Source: Rhodoplanes sp.
GTDB taxonomy: Bacteria > Pseudomonadota > Alphaproteobacteria > Rhizobiales > Xanthobacteraceae
DNA: 64,000 nucleotides
Direction of reading: 5' to 3'
Assembly: GCF_013377085.1 (NCBI RefSeq)
Contig: NZ_JACAAX010000003.1
Coordinates: 186,001-250,000, forward strand
Under the pieces are notes generated by a model that was given only the letters and a program-made list of their open reading frames with translations, did no database searches and had not been told where the DNA came from. The position numbers were made by a program, and so were the translations under genes. Shown here piece by piece: positions 7,627 through 16,631 of this stretch (positions are counted from its first letter, which is position 1; each line of letters starts with the position of its first letter).

Positions 7627-9432
7627 TCACTCCGCCGCGACGGTGTGCGGCTGGGGCGGCTGCGGCGGCCGGTGCGTCAGCGCGTCGACCTTGCGGATGT
7701 GGGCCACGCCGCGACGGGCGTCCTCGCTGTGCGTGAAGATCTCCAGCGTCTCGGTCTCCTCGTCGGTGACCGGCGTCAGCGCGAGATCCGTATAGGGCCG
7801 CACCGCCTGCTCGCGCTTGGCCTTGCGGCGCATCAGGTCGAGGTCGATCCAGTGCCTGGTCAGCCGCGCGTGCTTGGACACGATCTCCCAAAGATATTTC
7901 GGATAGAACGACCATGCCGCCTCGATCGGGAAGCCTGGGCGGCGGTCGCGCCGGACTTTCAGGCGGAAGCCGCCGACCTGCAGCGGGTGGACCTTCTCGA
8001 TCCGCAGCGCCGCCGAGAACACGAACAGCACGGCGAGCAGGCGCGACAGGCCCATCCCGGTGGCGGCGCCGCGGCGGAAGATGGTGAGCGCGTGCTCGGG
8101 CGTGTAGTAGGTCTCCCACGCCTCGCGATAGATCGCCTCCCATTCGGCTCGCGACATTTGCGGATGCGCCGTGGTGACATGCTCGAGGTCGTATTTGTTC
8201 ATGTCGGGGTCCATGGCGACCCCCTTCAGCCACAGCGCCTTGTGATCCTCCGAACCGGGCAGCGGCGTCAGGAAGAAGAACTCCAGGATGTCGAGCGGCA
8301 GCTCGCGCTTGATGATCTCGATGTCGGCGCGGATCGAGTCCGGTGTGTCGGCCGGGAAGCCGAGAATGTAGCCCGCATAGGTGATCACGCCCGCCTGCTT
8401 CCACGCGAGCAGCATCTTCCTGTATTCGGTGATCTTGTTCTGCCGTTTGTTGGCCGCCATCAGGTTCGCCGGATTGATGTTCTCCAGCCCGATGAACACC
8501 CGCGTGACGCCGGCGCGGCGCGCCTTCTCGATGAAGTTTTCGATCTTGTGGCAGAGCGTGTCGACCTGGATGATCAGGCGTACGTCGATCCTCTCCTCCT
8601 CCCGGATTTTTATGATCCGGTCGAAGATCGCCTCCCAGTCGCGGTTGCGGGCGAAGTTGTCGTCGGTGATGAAGAAGCGCTTGATGCCGTGCTCCCAGTG
8701 GCGGCGGATCAGCGCCTCGACGTCGTCGGGCGAGCGGCGCCGCGACTTGCGGCCCTGCACGTTGATGATGGTGCAGAACGAGCACTGGAACGGGCAGCCG
8801 CGCCCGGCGTCGAAGCTGGCGTGATGGTCGAACACCCGGCCGACGGTCTCGCGCGGCAGAAACGGCACCGGCGCCGATTCCAGCCCCGGCAGGTCGTCCA
8901 TGTAGTTGTAGATGGGTGCGAGCGTCCGCGCCGCGGCATCGGCGAGCACGCGGTCGATGCGCCCCTCCGCCTCGCCGGCGAACAGGCTGCAGCCGAGATC
9001 GAGCGCCTCCTGCAGGTCGGCCGGCATCTCAGGCAGCATGGCGAGCAGGCCGGAGACGTGGAAGCCGCCGATCACCACCGGCACGCCTTCAGCGCGCAGC
9101 GGCCGGGCGATGTCCATGGCGCGCGGAAACTGGTTCGACTGCACGCCGACCAGGCCGACCATGCCGAAGCCGCCGTGCCGCGCCATCCGGGTGACGATCT
9201 CGTCGACCTTGACGCGCGTGTTCGTCTCGTCGACGGCCGTGATGTCGATGTCGACGTCCGCGCCGAGCACGCGTCGTTCCGCGGCGTCGGCCGCGAGCGC
9301 ATAAACGCAGGCGAGCGAGTTCGCCGGAATCGACGAGCGCATCCATTGGATCACGTAGCCGTCGTCGTCGTAGTGCGACGGCTTGATCAGGACGAGCTGG
9401 AACCGACGCGCGGACGTCCCCTCTGCGACCAT
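7627..9432 (-). CDS. Cobalamin-binding-domain radical SAM enzyme
   Basis: 601 residues. An N-terminal B12-binding-type Rossmann domain (about 10-165, with GLVGVQSNQFP and VVIGGFHVSG) is followed by a radical SAM barrel with the 4Fe-4S motif CPFQCSFC (Cys213, Cys217, Cys220). The typical DDNFARN and GLENINP segments follow. Class B radical SAM proteins carry out methylations and ring rearrangements. The B12 domain lacks the DxHxxG histidine, as in many base-off members. The C-terminal 150 residues have a hydrophobic patch (LLAVLFVFSAALRI) and basic stretches, suggesting membrane association. Strong AGGAGG ribosome site. Substrate unknown. Confidence 0.88.
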   Translation of the reverse strand: MVAEGTSARRFQLVLIKPSHYDDDGYVIQWMRSSIPANSLACVYALAADAAERRVLGADVDIDITAVDETNTRVKVDEIVTRMARHGGFGMVGLVGVQSNQFPRAMDIARPLRAEGVPVVIGGFHVSGLLAMLPEMPADLQEALDLGCSLFAGEAEGRIDRVLADAAARTLAPIYNYMDDLPGLESAPVPFLPRETVGRVFDHHASFDAGRGCPFQCSFCTIINVQGRKSRRRSPDDVEALIRRHWEHGIKRFFITDDNFARNRDWEAIFDRIIKIREEERIDVRLIIQVDTLCHKIENFIEKARRAGVTRVFIGLENINPANLMAANKRQNKITEYRKMLLAWKQAGVITYAGYILGFPADTPDSIRADIEIIKRELPLDILEFFFLTPLPGSEDHKALWLKGVAMDPDMNKYDLEHVTTAHPQMSRAEWEAIYREAWETYYTPEHALTIFRRGAATGMGLSRLLAVLFVFSAALRIEKVHPLQVGGFRLKVRRDRRPGFPIEAAWSFYPKYLWEIVSKHARLTRHWIDLDLMRRKAKREQAVRPYTDLALTPVTDEETETLEIFTHSEDARRGVAHIRKVDALTHRPPQPPQPHTVAAE

Positions 9433-9778
9433 TCCGGGCCCCCTCCTGGAGCGATCACCTCATCGGTGATTGTACTTAAAAACAGGAGAGGGAAAATACG
9501 CAAGCTGCAACGCGGAGTATTAATACCTTGCCCCGACCGGGCTCGCCGGACCGGGTGATCGTCGGGTCGGCCCCGAGCGATGGAGTCGCCCCAGGCCGCC
9601 GGCGAGCTCATCGGCCAGCCGCTCGTGCCGGAGCGCCTCGGGGACGACGTCGACCAAGGCCAGGGTCTCGGACGGCAGCAGAGCGTGGCTGGTGTGGTTC
9701 CCGGGCGGGCCGCTGCCGGGGCACGATCTGGTGCGGTTCGACCGCGAGGCCGGCCGCCCCGTTTGCCGGACGTGCGGT
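9433..9778. other. Gap upstream of the radical SAM gene
   Basis: 346 bases. The left 100 bases are AT-rich (minus-strand TACAAT in TTTTTAAGTACAATC near 9468-9482) and probably carry the radical SAM promoter. The right part (9580-9760) is open on the minus strand and reads like a worn coding fragment (SETLALVDVVPEALRHERLA) without start or known family; I do not call a gene. Confidence 0.4.
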
Positions 9779-10714
9779 CTAGCGCCGCTTGACGGTTCTG
9801 CCGAGGCGGCTCCCCTGGACGTCCGTGTAGATGTCCGGGAAGCCATCGCGGATCGTGCCTGCTAGCTCTTCGTTGAACGCCTCGAGCGCCGATACCGCGC
9901 TGCTTCTCGGGTTCTTGTGGGTGATCTTGTAGAAGGTGCGCTCCGGCGGTGCCGGGTCGATCTGGAAGATTTCGAAGCGGCCGGTGGCGAGCATGGAGTG
10001 GGCGATTCCGCGAGGGACGACGGCCCATTGCTCCGGGTGCTCCATCACGGTGAACAGGATGAGCGGATTGTCGACGGCCGCCCACGGCTTCTTGCCCGAA
10101 TGGAACCAGTATTCGTGCCACGTCAGGTAGCTGGTGCCCCAGGGAACGAAGATGCAGTGCTCCGGGTCGAGTGAACGGACGTCGACCTTCTTGGCTCCGC
10201 CCTGCTTGACGCGCACGCCGATGAGCGGCACGGAAAAGCACGGCGACACGGCGACGCTCTGGGCCGTCTGCTCCACCAGGGCGAAGCCCACGTCGATGGT
10301 GCGCTTCTCGATCGCGTCGTACATCTCCGGGGAATGCAGCGAAATCGTGCGATAGCCCAGGCGCGGTTTGCGGTTCCACAGGCGGCGGCACAATTCGGGG
10401 ATGAAGGTCATGTTGGCGCTGGACACGGTGCCGATGACGATGTGCTGGCGCGGCTGAGCCCAGTTGACCTCGTGGGCTTCGCGCAGCAGCTCCTGCCAGC
10501 GTTCCGCGATGGGCAGGAACGCCTCGCCCTGAGCCGTCAGCTCGACCTTTTTGAGCCCCTTGCCCCGTTCCAGGAGCGGATAGCCCAGTTTCTCCTCCAG
10601 CATCTGCAGCCGCTTGCTGATGGTCGACTGGGCGAAATGCGTCACCTCGGCGGCGCGCGAGAGATTTCGGTGGCGGGCCACCTGGAGAAAGATCTCGATG
10701 TCCTGGAACTGCAC
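9779..10714 (-). CDS. LysR-family regulator of the adjacent hydroxyacid catabolic operon
   Basis: 311 residues. A canonical LysR helix-turn-helix at 1-60 (IEIFLQVARHRNLSRAAEV, then FAQSTISKRLQMLEEKLG) and an effector domain beginning HIVIGTVSSANM near residue 90. The start is GTG 10714, with GGCGGAG upstream; it aligns with other LysR starts. It is divergent from the dehydrogenase-aldolase-symporter operon, which it most likely activates with a substrate or intermediate as co-inducer. Confidence 0.92.
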   Translation of the reverse strand: MQFQDIEIFLQVARHRNLSRAAEVTHFAQSTISKRLQMLEEKLGYPLLERGKGLKKVELTAQGEAFLPIAERWQELLREAHEVNWAQPRQHIVIGTVSSANMTFIPELCRRLWNRKPRLGYRTISLHSPEMYDAIEKRTIDVGFALVEQTAQSVAVSPCFSVPLIGVRVKQGGAKKVDVRSLDPEHCIFVPWGTSYLTWHEYWFHSGKKPWAAVDNPLILFTVMEHPEQWAVVPRGIAHSMLATGRFEIFQIDPAPPERTFYKITHKNPRSSAVSALEAFNEELAGTIRDGFPDIYTDVQGSRLGRTVKRR

Positions 10715-10731
10715 GGTAGCACTCCGCCTAA

Positions 10732-10768
10732 ATTATTCTATTTTCCGATTATAATCATTCAGAATAAT
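10732..10768. promoter_or_regulatory. Nested palindromic operator between lysR and the hydroxyacid operon
   Basis: An outer inverted repeat ATTATTCT (10732-10739) / AGAATAAT (10761-10768) encloses a perfect 10-base palindrome GATTATAATC (10747-10756). It sits 17-54 bases upstream of the LysR start in a conspicuously AT-rich patch, so it is a strong candidate for the LysR binding site and its autoregulation. Confidence 0.6.
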
Positions 10769-11004
10769 CACTTTATCGATATTCAAGTTCGTGTCATGGA
10801 CACGGCGAAATCCTGGAAGACGACCAAATCTTCCGGTCTGCCCGAATACTGAACAAGCCGGCGCGCGGCCGGTTGAAAGCCTGCGTGGCGACACGGAGGC
10901 GGTCGAATTATGCGTTTATCGAATAATAAGTCCAGCACCAAGGCGAACGGCTGATCGGCCAAGGCGCCATCGGCGCTCGCACGGTCGTCATACCGGAGGG
11001 GGAC

Positions 11005-11940
11005 ATGCAGGTCGTCGTGACGGAACCCATCCATTCGGCCCCTCTCGCCCGGCTGCGCGAGGCGGCCGACGTGCTGACCTGGGACGATCCTCGATCCACC
11101 GACTGGTCGCAGGCCGACGCCGTCATCGTGCGGGCCGCCGTCGTGACGCGCTCCCAGATTCTGGCGGCGCCGAGGCTCAAGGTGATCGGCAAGCACGGGA
11201 TCGGGGTCAACGCCATCGACGTGGAGGCCGCGCGCGAGCGCGGCGTGCAGGTGGTGTACACGCCCACGGCCAATGTGAACTCGGTCGCCGAGCTCGTCGT
11301 CGGCTTCATGCTCGCCCTGGCGCGCAAGCTTCCGGCCAATACGCGCATGCTCCGCGCCGGCGCCAGCCGCATCTCTCCGCCCGAGCTCACGGGAGTGGAA
11401 CTGGGCGGCAAGACCCTGGGTCTGGTGGGCCTCGGCCGGATTTCGCAACGCACCGCGGACATCTGCCGCAACGGCTTCGGCATGGACGTCGCGGGCTACG
11501 ATCCCTTCGTCGCCCCGGCGCGCTTCGGCGAGCTGGGCATCGTCCATCATGCGGCGCTGGGGTCGCTCCTGGCGGCATCGGACGTCATCAGCGTCAGCGT
11601 TCCGTACACGCCGCGGACGCACCACCTCGTCGGTGCGGCCGAGCTCGCGCTCTGCCGACCCGGCGCCATCCTGGTCAACACCGCGCGCGGCGGCGTCGTC
11701 GACGAAGCCGCGCTGGTCGACGCACTCCGTCACGGCCGCCTGGCGGCGGCCGCCTGCGACGTCTTCGAGACGGAGCCTCCGCGGCCCGACGATCCCCTCC
11801 TCGCGCTGCCCAATTTCATCGGTTCGCTGCACGTGGGCGCGGCCACCGACGAGGCGCTGCTGCGGGTGGGACACACCGTCGTCAGCGACGTGCTGGCGGT
11901 GCTGCGCGGCGAGAAACCCGAATTCCCCTACGCGTCGTGA
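11005..11940 (+). CDS. NAD-dependent D-2-hydroxyacid dehydrogenase
   Basis: 311 residues. It oxidises D-2-hydroxyacids or reduces 2-oxoacids. The Rossmann motif GLGRIS is at 142-147. The catalytic set is complete: Arg228 (NTARGG), Glu257 (ETEPP) and His276 (SLHVGA). ATG 11005 follows a GGAGGGGG ribosome site. It is the first gene of a run with the RraA-type aldolase (60 bases on) and the MHS symporter. This suggests that an imported acid is oxidised and then split by the aldolase, or that an aldolase product is reduced. Confidence 0.92.
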   Translation: MQVVVTEPIHSAPLARLREAADVLTWDDPRSTDWSQADAVIVRAAVVTRSQILAAPRLKVIGKHGIGVNAIDVEAARERGVQVVYTPTANVNSVAELVVGFMLALARKLPANTRMLRAGASRISPPELTGVELGGKTLGLVGLGRISQRTADICRNGFGMDVAGYDPFVAPARFGELGIVHHAALGSLLAASDVISVSVPYTPRTHHLVGAAELALCRPGAILVNTARGGVVDEAALVDALRHGRLAAAACDVFETEPPRPDDPLLALPNFIGSLHVGAATDEALLRVGHTVVSDVLAVLRGEKPEFPYAS

Positions 11941-11999
11941 GCCCCCGGCCGGCGCGAAGAGCCACTGCAGTCAACCCGAAGCCATCCGCGGAGCAAGCC

Positions 12000-12698
12000 G
12001 TGTCCCTACCAGGCAACAGAATCTACACCCGGATCAACAGGCCCGATCCGGATCTCGTCGCGGCCTTCCGAGGGCAGGCCACGCCCAACATCGCCGACAA
12101 CATGTCGCGCATGTTCTGCGCCTGCAGCGCCATCAGCCCCGTCCTGCCGGACATGAAGCTGTGCGGTCCCGCCTTCACCGTGAAGGTGAATCCCGGCGAC
12201 AACCTCTTCATCCACAAGGCGCTGGATCTGGCCCAGCCGGGCGACATCGTGGTGGTCGACGGCCAGGGAGACCCGACCAACGCGCTCATCGGCGAGATCA
12301 TGGTGCGCTACGCCGCCTCGCGCGGCATCGGAGGCCTGGTGCTCGACGGCACGATGCGAGACTACGACGGCATCGCGGCCTTCGGCGCGCTGCCCGTCTT
12401 TTCGCGCGGCTACACGCCGATGGGGCCGTACAAGAACGGCTGCGGCGAGATCAACACGGTCATCGCCTGCGGCGGAGCCGTGGTGCGCCCCGGCGACATC
12501 GTGGTGGGCGACGCCGACGGCGTGGTGTTCATCCCGGTGCAGGACGCCAGACACGTGCTGGCGGCCACGCAAGCCATCTCGGCCAAGGAGAAGCAGATTT
12601 TCGCCGACATCAAGGCCGGCTGTTACGACCGGACCTGGGTGGACGCGAAGCTGCGCCAGACGGGCACGGACATCGTCGACGACGTCTACCAGTTCTGA
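12000..12698 (+). CDS. RraA-family protein, probable 4-hydroxy-4-methyl-2-oxoglutarate-type aldolase
   Basis: 232 residues from GTG 12000 (GCGGAG ribosome site). The RraA/HMG aldolase fold is marked by GDIVVVDGQGD (81-91), the catalytic Arg120-Asp121 in LDGTMRDYDG, and the late GDIVVGDADGVVFIP. Such enzymes are divalent-metal class II pyruvate aldolases and oxaloacetate decarboxylases; the RNase E inhibitor RraA shares the fold. Placement between a hydroxyacid dehydrogenase and a carboxylate symporter favours the aldolase role. The exact substrate is not readable. Confidence 0.85.
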   Translation: MSLPGNRIYTRINRPDPDLVAAFRGQATPNIADNMSRMFCACSAISPVLPDMKLCGPAFTVKVNPGDNLFIHKALDLAQPGDIVVVDGQGDPTNALIGEIMVRYAASRGIGGLVLDGTMRDYDGIAAFGALPVFSRGYTPMGPYKNGCGEINTVIACGGAVVRPGDIVVGDADGVVFIPVQDARHVLAATQAISAKEKQIFADIKAGCYDRTWVDAKLRQTGTDIVDDVYQF

Positions 12699-12783
12699 AC
12701 AGGCTTCGACGGGCCGCGATCCTCTGAAGCCCCCACCGGGATCGCGCCGCACGGAACGGTCGCTCAGCCCAAGGTACATCGAC

Positions 12784-14109
12784 ATGGAACAAGCCGTCAC
12801 ATTCACGACCGCCTTCGAGTCCGACGCCCAGGCCCGCCACGTCCGCGAGGCCAAGAAGGCGACCGTGGCCGCCTCGTTCGGGACTTTCCTCGAGTACTAC
12901 GACTTCAGTTGCTACGGCTATGTGGCGGCGATGCTCGCCTCCAGCTTCTTCCCCAGCGACAACCCCACCGCCTCGCTGCTCTCCACGCTCGCGGTGTTCG
13001 GCAGCGCCTTCATCGTCCGTCCGCTCGGCGGCATCGTCTTCGGCCGCATCGGTGACCGCTACGGGCGCAAGCCCGCGCTGCTGGCGACGGTGCTGCTGAT
13101 GGGCTTCTCCAGCACAGCGATCGGGCTTCTGCCCACCTACGCCTCCATCGGCGTGGTCGCGCCGGCGCTGCTGATCACCTTGCGCCTGCTCCAGGGACTG
13201 TCCGCCGGCGGCGAGATCGGCGGCGCTGCCTCCTATGTCCGGGAATGGGCGCCTCCCCATCGGCGTGCGCTCTACATCTCCTTCATCCCGGGCATCGCCG
13301 TGCTGGGCAAGGCGACGGCGGCCGGAATGGCGGGCCTCGCGGCCGCCATGTTCGCCAAGAGCGCACCCGACTGGGCCTGGCGCGTGCCGTTCCTGGCGGC
13401 GTTCCCGCTGATGCTGGGCTGCTTGTGGATCCGCCTGAAGATCGAGGACAGCCCGGAGTTCAAGAACCTGCAGACCGCCGGCGGAATCTCCAAGGCGCCG
13501 CTGACGGAGCTGTTCAAGGCCTATCCGGTGTCGCTGATCAAGTTGATGCTGTTCGCCCTGGTGCAGACCGTCGGCACGTATATCGGCACGGTCTATGTGG
13601 CCGTGTACATGAAGGCGGTTCTCAAGATTCCGCAGGCGGAGGTCGGCTTCATCGTGCTGATCGCCATCACCAGCGCGGCGCTGCTGATTCCCGTGTTCGG
13701 GATGGTCACGGACCGCTTCGGGGCCAGGAAGGTGCTCGCCGCGTCCTACGTCTTCTACATCGCGCTCAGCTACCCGATGTACGCGATCATGGGGCCGGAG
13801 TCCTTCAATCTCACGGTGTTCGCCCTCGTGGTGACCATGCTGCCCTACACGCTGTGCCAGGCGGGCTCCTACCTGATGTATCCCGAGCTCCTGCCGACGC
13901 GGGTGCGGAGCACGGGCGTCTCCTTCGGGCACAGCTTCGGATCGGTGATCGGCGGCGGGTTCATGCCCTATCTGGCCACGATGCTCATCGATTCCTTCGG
14001 TGACATCATGATCCCCACCTACATGCTGATGGCCAACGGCGTGCTGGGCTTGATCGTGGTCCTGTCCGTGCGCGACGCCCTGCCCGGCGAGGCCCGCAAG
14101 TACCGCTGA
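12784..14109 (+). CDS. MFS transporter, metabolite:H+ symporter (MHS) type
   Basis: 441 residues with twelve membrane segments. The MHS signature is plain: FGTFLEYYDF near the start, then GRIGDRYGRKPAL in the loop after helix 2 and LRLLQGLSAGGEIGGA after helix 4. Relatives import dicarboxylates, shikimate, alpha-ketoglutarate or aromatic acids with protons. As the third gene of the hydroxyacid operon it is the probable uptake route for the pathway's substrate. A hairpin follows its stop. Confidence 0.92.
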   Translation: MEQAVTFTTAFESDAQARHVREAKKATVAASFGTFLEYYDFSCYGYVAAMLASSFFPSDNPTASLLSTLAVFGSAFIVRPLGGIVFGRIGDRYGRKPALLATVLLMGFSSTAIGLLPTYASIGVVAPALLITLRLLQGLSAGGEIGGAASYVREWAPPHRRALYISFIPGIAVLGKATAAGMAGLAAAMFAKSAPDWAWRVPFLAAFPLMLGCLWIRLKIEDSPEFKNLQTAGGISKAPLTELFKAYPVSLIKLMLFALVQTVGTYIGTVYVAVYMKAVLKIPQAEVGFIVLIAITSAALLIPVFGMVTDRFGARKVLAASYVFYIALSYPMYAIMGPESFNLTVFALVVTMLPYTLCQAGSYLMYPELLPTRVRSTGVSFGHSFGSVIGGGFMPYLATMLIDSFGDIMIPTYMLMANGVLGLIVVLSVRDALPGEARKYR

Positions 14110-14125
14110 GCCTCCGCAATGAAGA

Positions 14126-14156
14126 CGACGGGCCAGCCTTGCGGGCCGGCCCGTCG
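14126..14156. terminator. Hairpin between convergent genes
   Basis: Perfect 9-base arms CGACGGGCC (14126-14134) and GGCCCGTCG (14148-14156) with a 13-base loop, placed between the MHS gene and the convergent cell wall hydrolase. No long T-run follows on either strand, so termination is likely but may be weak. Confidence 0.6.
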
Positions 14157-14188
14157 ACATGAAAATACGGAATTCCGCGGAGCTCGGC

Positions 14189-16093
14189 TCAGAGCTTGTC
14201 GGCGATCTTCTCGGCCGGCGGTGGCAGCGCGGCGTCGCCCCAGGCCGGGCGGTCGGCGCCGTCGCCCCATTTGCGCGGGCGGTAGAACGTGTGCACGCCG
14301 ATCTTGTCGAGCTTGTTCATCGTGCGCACCCACCACGGACGCACCCAGTAGGCGTGGTAGTGGGTCGCCTTGCCGACGTCGGGCAGCCAGTGCTGGCCGT
14401 CGAGCGTCTCGGTGGCGACCCGCTGGGCGCGCTCCCAGGCGTCCGGCTCGGTGATCTTGTCCTTGATGCCGTCGCACGCGAAGGTGAACTGGCACGACAG
14501 GTGGCGGTGGGCGTTCTGGTAGACGACGCCGCAGACGTCGCCCGGATAGTAGCCGGAGAAGACGCGGTTCATCACCACCTGGGCGACGGCGATCTGGCCG
14601 CGGAGCGGCTCGCCACGCGACTCGAAATAGACGGCGTCGGCGAGGCAGCGCTCGGCCTTGGCGCGCTCGGTGCCGAACAGGCCGAGCCGTTCGGCCGGGC
14701 TGCGCAGCGCGCGGCCGTCGCCGGGCATCACCTCGCCCTTGCGCACGATGGTCTCGCCGCCGTCCGGATCGATGGCGGCCCGCAGCGTCGCGGGGCTGGG
14801 CGTGATCTCGTCGAGCGCGGCGAGGTCGGTGTCCGGGTCCGGCGCGATCGACACCGCGCCCGGGCTCCAGGGCTGCAGCGCGCCGCCGTCGCCGGCGAGC
14901 GGCGCGGCACCGAAATAGACATTGGCCGTCACCAGGGCCGGCGAGCCGGTCTCGCCCAGTGTCGGCACCGCGGTGTCGGGACGCGAGGTCTCGCCGTCGT
15001 GCGGCAGCGCGCCGACGGGCGGCGCATCGACGGCCGGGATCTCGACGACGGGCGCCGCGGGCGGCCCCGCCAGGTCGGCCTTCGGCGTGACGGCGCTGGG
15101 CAGCACGATCTCGGTCGAGGCGCTGGCCAGCATGAAGCTCGGCTGAGGCTCGGCCTTCGGCGCAGCCTCGATCTCGTGGATGGGCGCGGGCGCCTCGATC
15201 GTCGCTGTGGCCATGACGGCGGGCGCCGCAGCGGCGGAGGCGGTTGTGGCGGACGGCGTCGCCGTGGCGGCGACCGCCGGGGCCCGGCGGGTCCGGGCCG
15301 GACGGGCCGGCGCCGGTTCGCTGCCGAGCCAGGCCATCGACGCGGCGCTGAATGCCTCGGCGGGCAGCGGCGGCACCACGACCTCGGCCGTGACAGATGG
15401 CGTCGCCACAGGCGCGGCCGGCGTCGCCGCGGCTGCGGTGTCGGCGACGGCTGGATCGACAGCCGCGACCTGCGCTTGGGTCTGCGGCAGCGCCAAGGGC
15501 CAGCCGGTGCGGACCGTCGGAGCTGCGGAGGCCGCCGGAGCTTCGGGCTTGGGTGCTGCGTCGGGCAAGGCGGCGGCGACGGCGGGCGCCTCGGGCGCGG
15601 CGAGCGGCGTGGCGGCCGTGCGGGCTGCCTGCTCGCGGGCGACCCATTCGGCGACGGCGCGCGGAACCAGGCGGTCGCCCTTGCGGGTGCGGTTGACGGT
15701 GTCGCGGTCGAGCGCCGGCGGGCGGGCGCTCAGATCGAACAGGGCCCGCGAGGCTGTCGAGCCCGTGAGGCTGTCGCGATCGGCATCGATGTCGAGGCTG
15801 GCGACGCGGTAGCCGACCGGCTCGGGGATCGCGCTGCCGACCGGACGCGGGAAGCTGAAGGTGGCGGCGTGGAAGGTGCCCAAGGGCGACCGGGCCGGTT
15901 CGCCGGACTGCGCGCCGAGCGCGGTGCGGCTGGCGATCAGCGAGGCGAGATCCTGATAGCCGATCGAGCCCGGCACCGCCGTGAAGGTGAGCAGCGCAAA
16001 CCCGAACGGCGCCACCACGGCGCCCCGAGCCTTCAGCGATGATCGCAACAGCGAGCCCAAACGGCCGTCCCCGCAGCGGCGAAGCGCACCCAT
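14189..16093 (-). CDS. Cell wall hydrolase (SleB-like domain) with long low-complexity linker
   Basis: 634 residues. An N-terminal hydrophobic stretch (GAVVAPFGFALLTFTAVPGS, about 24-43) acts as anchor or signal. The middle, about 150-430, is an Ala/Pro/Val-rich linker. The C-terminal 150 residues form the Hydrolase_2 (SleB/CwlJ) domain: CLADAVYFESRGEPLRGQIAV with the catalytic Glu, then VVMNRV, YHAYWVRPWW and GVHTFYR. It probably cleaves peptidoglycan in the periplasm. Alphaproteobacteria commonly hold one such gene. Start ATG 16093. Confidence 0.88.
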   Translation of the reverse strand: MGALRRCGDGRLGSLLRSSLKARGAVVAPFGFALLTFTAVPGSIGYQDLASLIASRTALGAQSGEPARSPLGTFHAATFSFPRPVGSAIPEPVGYRVASLDIDADRDSLTGSTASRALFDLSARPPALDRDTVNRTRKGDRLVPRAVAEWVAREQAARTAATPLAAPEAPAVAAALPDAAPKPEAPAASAAPTVRTGWPLALPQTQAQVAAVDPAVADTAAAATPAAPVATPSVTAEVVVPPLPAEAFSAASMAWLGSEPAPARPARTRRAPAVAATATPSATTASAAAAPAVMATATIEAPAPIHEIEAAPKAEPQPSFMLASASTEIVLPSAVTPKADLAGPPAAPVVEIPAVDAPPVGALPHDGETSRPDTAVPTLGETGSPALVTANVYFGAAPLAGDGGALQPWSPGAVSIAPDPDTDLAALDEITPSPATLRAAIDPDGGETIVRKGEVMPGDGRALRSPAERLGLFGTERAKAERCLADAVYFESRGEPLRGQIAVAQVVMNRVFSGYYPGDVCGVVYQNAHRHLSCQFTFACDGIKDKITEPDAWERAQRVATETLDGQHWLPDVGKATHYHAYWVRPWWVRTMNKLDKIGVHTFYRPRKWGDGADRPAWGDAALPPPAEKIADKL

Positions 16094-16631
16094 GATTTAC
16101 CGATCGTCACGCGAACCGGCAAAAGTGAGGTGTGCACGTTCGCAACACGTCAACCATGCTGCGTCAGCGCGGTTAACGTCGTGTAAACGAATCTGCACGT
16201 CGCACGCGTGATGACGCGCACGATCCTGCAGGCCGAGCGACGCGCGAACGCGACGCCGGTCATCTAGCCTTCGGTGTCTTGCTGAGCGATCCGATCGGAG
16301 AAGGACGATCGGAGTAATTCGCCACCGGGCGAGCGATGATGGCGACGGTCCCGAACGGCGGGCTGTCGCCATCATCGCGCCTCGGCACCCCCACACCCCC
16401 GTGCGTCGGCGGCAAGTCGATTTACCGATTTGTAACCAAAACTAAGGCGGCACTTTGGCGGGGGCTCCGGGCCCGCCCGGCGGGCTGCGCGGGCGCCGCG
16501 GCCGGTGCAGGAAGTGCCCGTGGAATCGAGCTGAATTGCGTATCCACAGGCGCGCGCTTCGGCCCTTCTACGTACTCGTCCCGATCGTTTCTCGGGCGCC
16601 GTGCCTGCGGTTGCGGTGATCCGGGCCGCTC
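16094..16631. other. Gene-free 538-base region
   Basis: No gene is supported here. The first 120 bases should carry the cell wall hydrolase promoter (minus-strand TTGACG and GTTAACC). An open frame on the plus strand (16336-16797) runs antisense into the BrkB gene and has biased, proline/glycine-rich composition without family likeness. Base composition in 16380-16450 is less GC-rich than the flanks. Confidence 0.5.

Noticed and set aside
7588-9558. A 656-codon open frame on the plus strand across the radical SAM gene
   Set aside because: It is antisense to a gene with a complete radical SAM motif, and its residues are Arg/His/Asp/Val-rich in the way expected of complement-strand reading at high GC.
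10796-10852. An 18-residue peptide (MDTAKSWKTTKSSGLPEY) in the lysR-dehydrogenase gap
   Set aside because: No ribosome site, no attenuator structure seen after it, and no known analogue; chance is likely.
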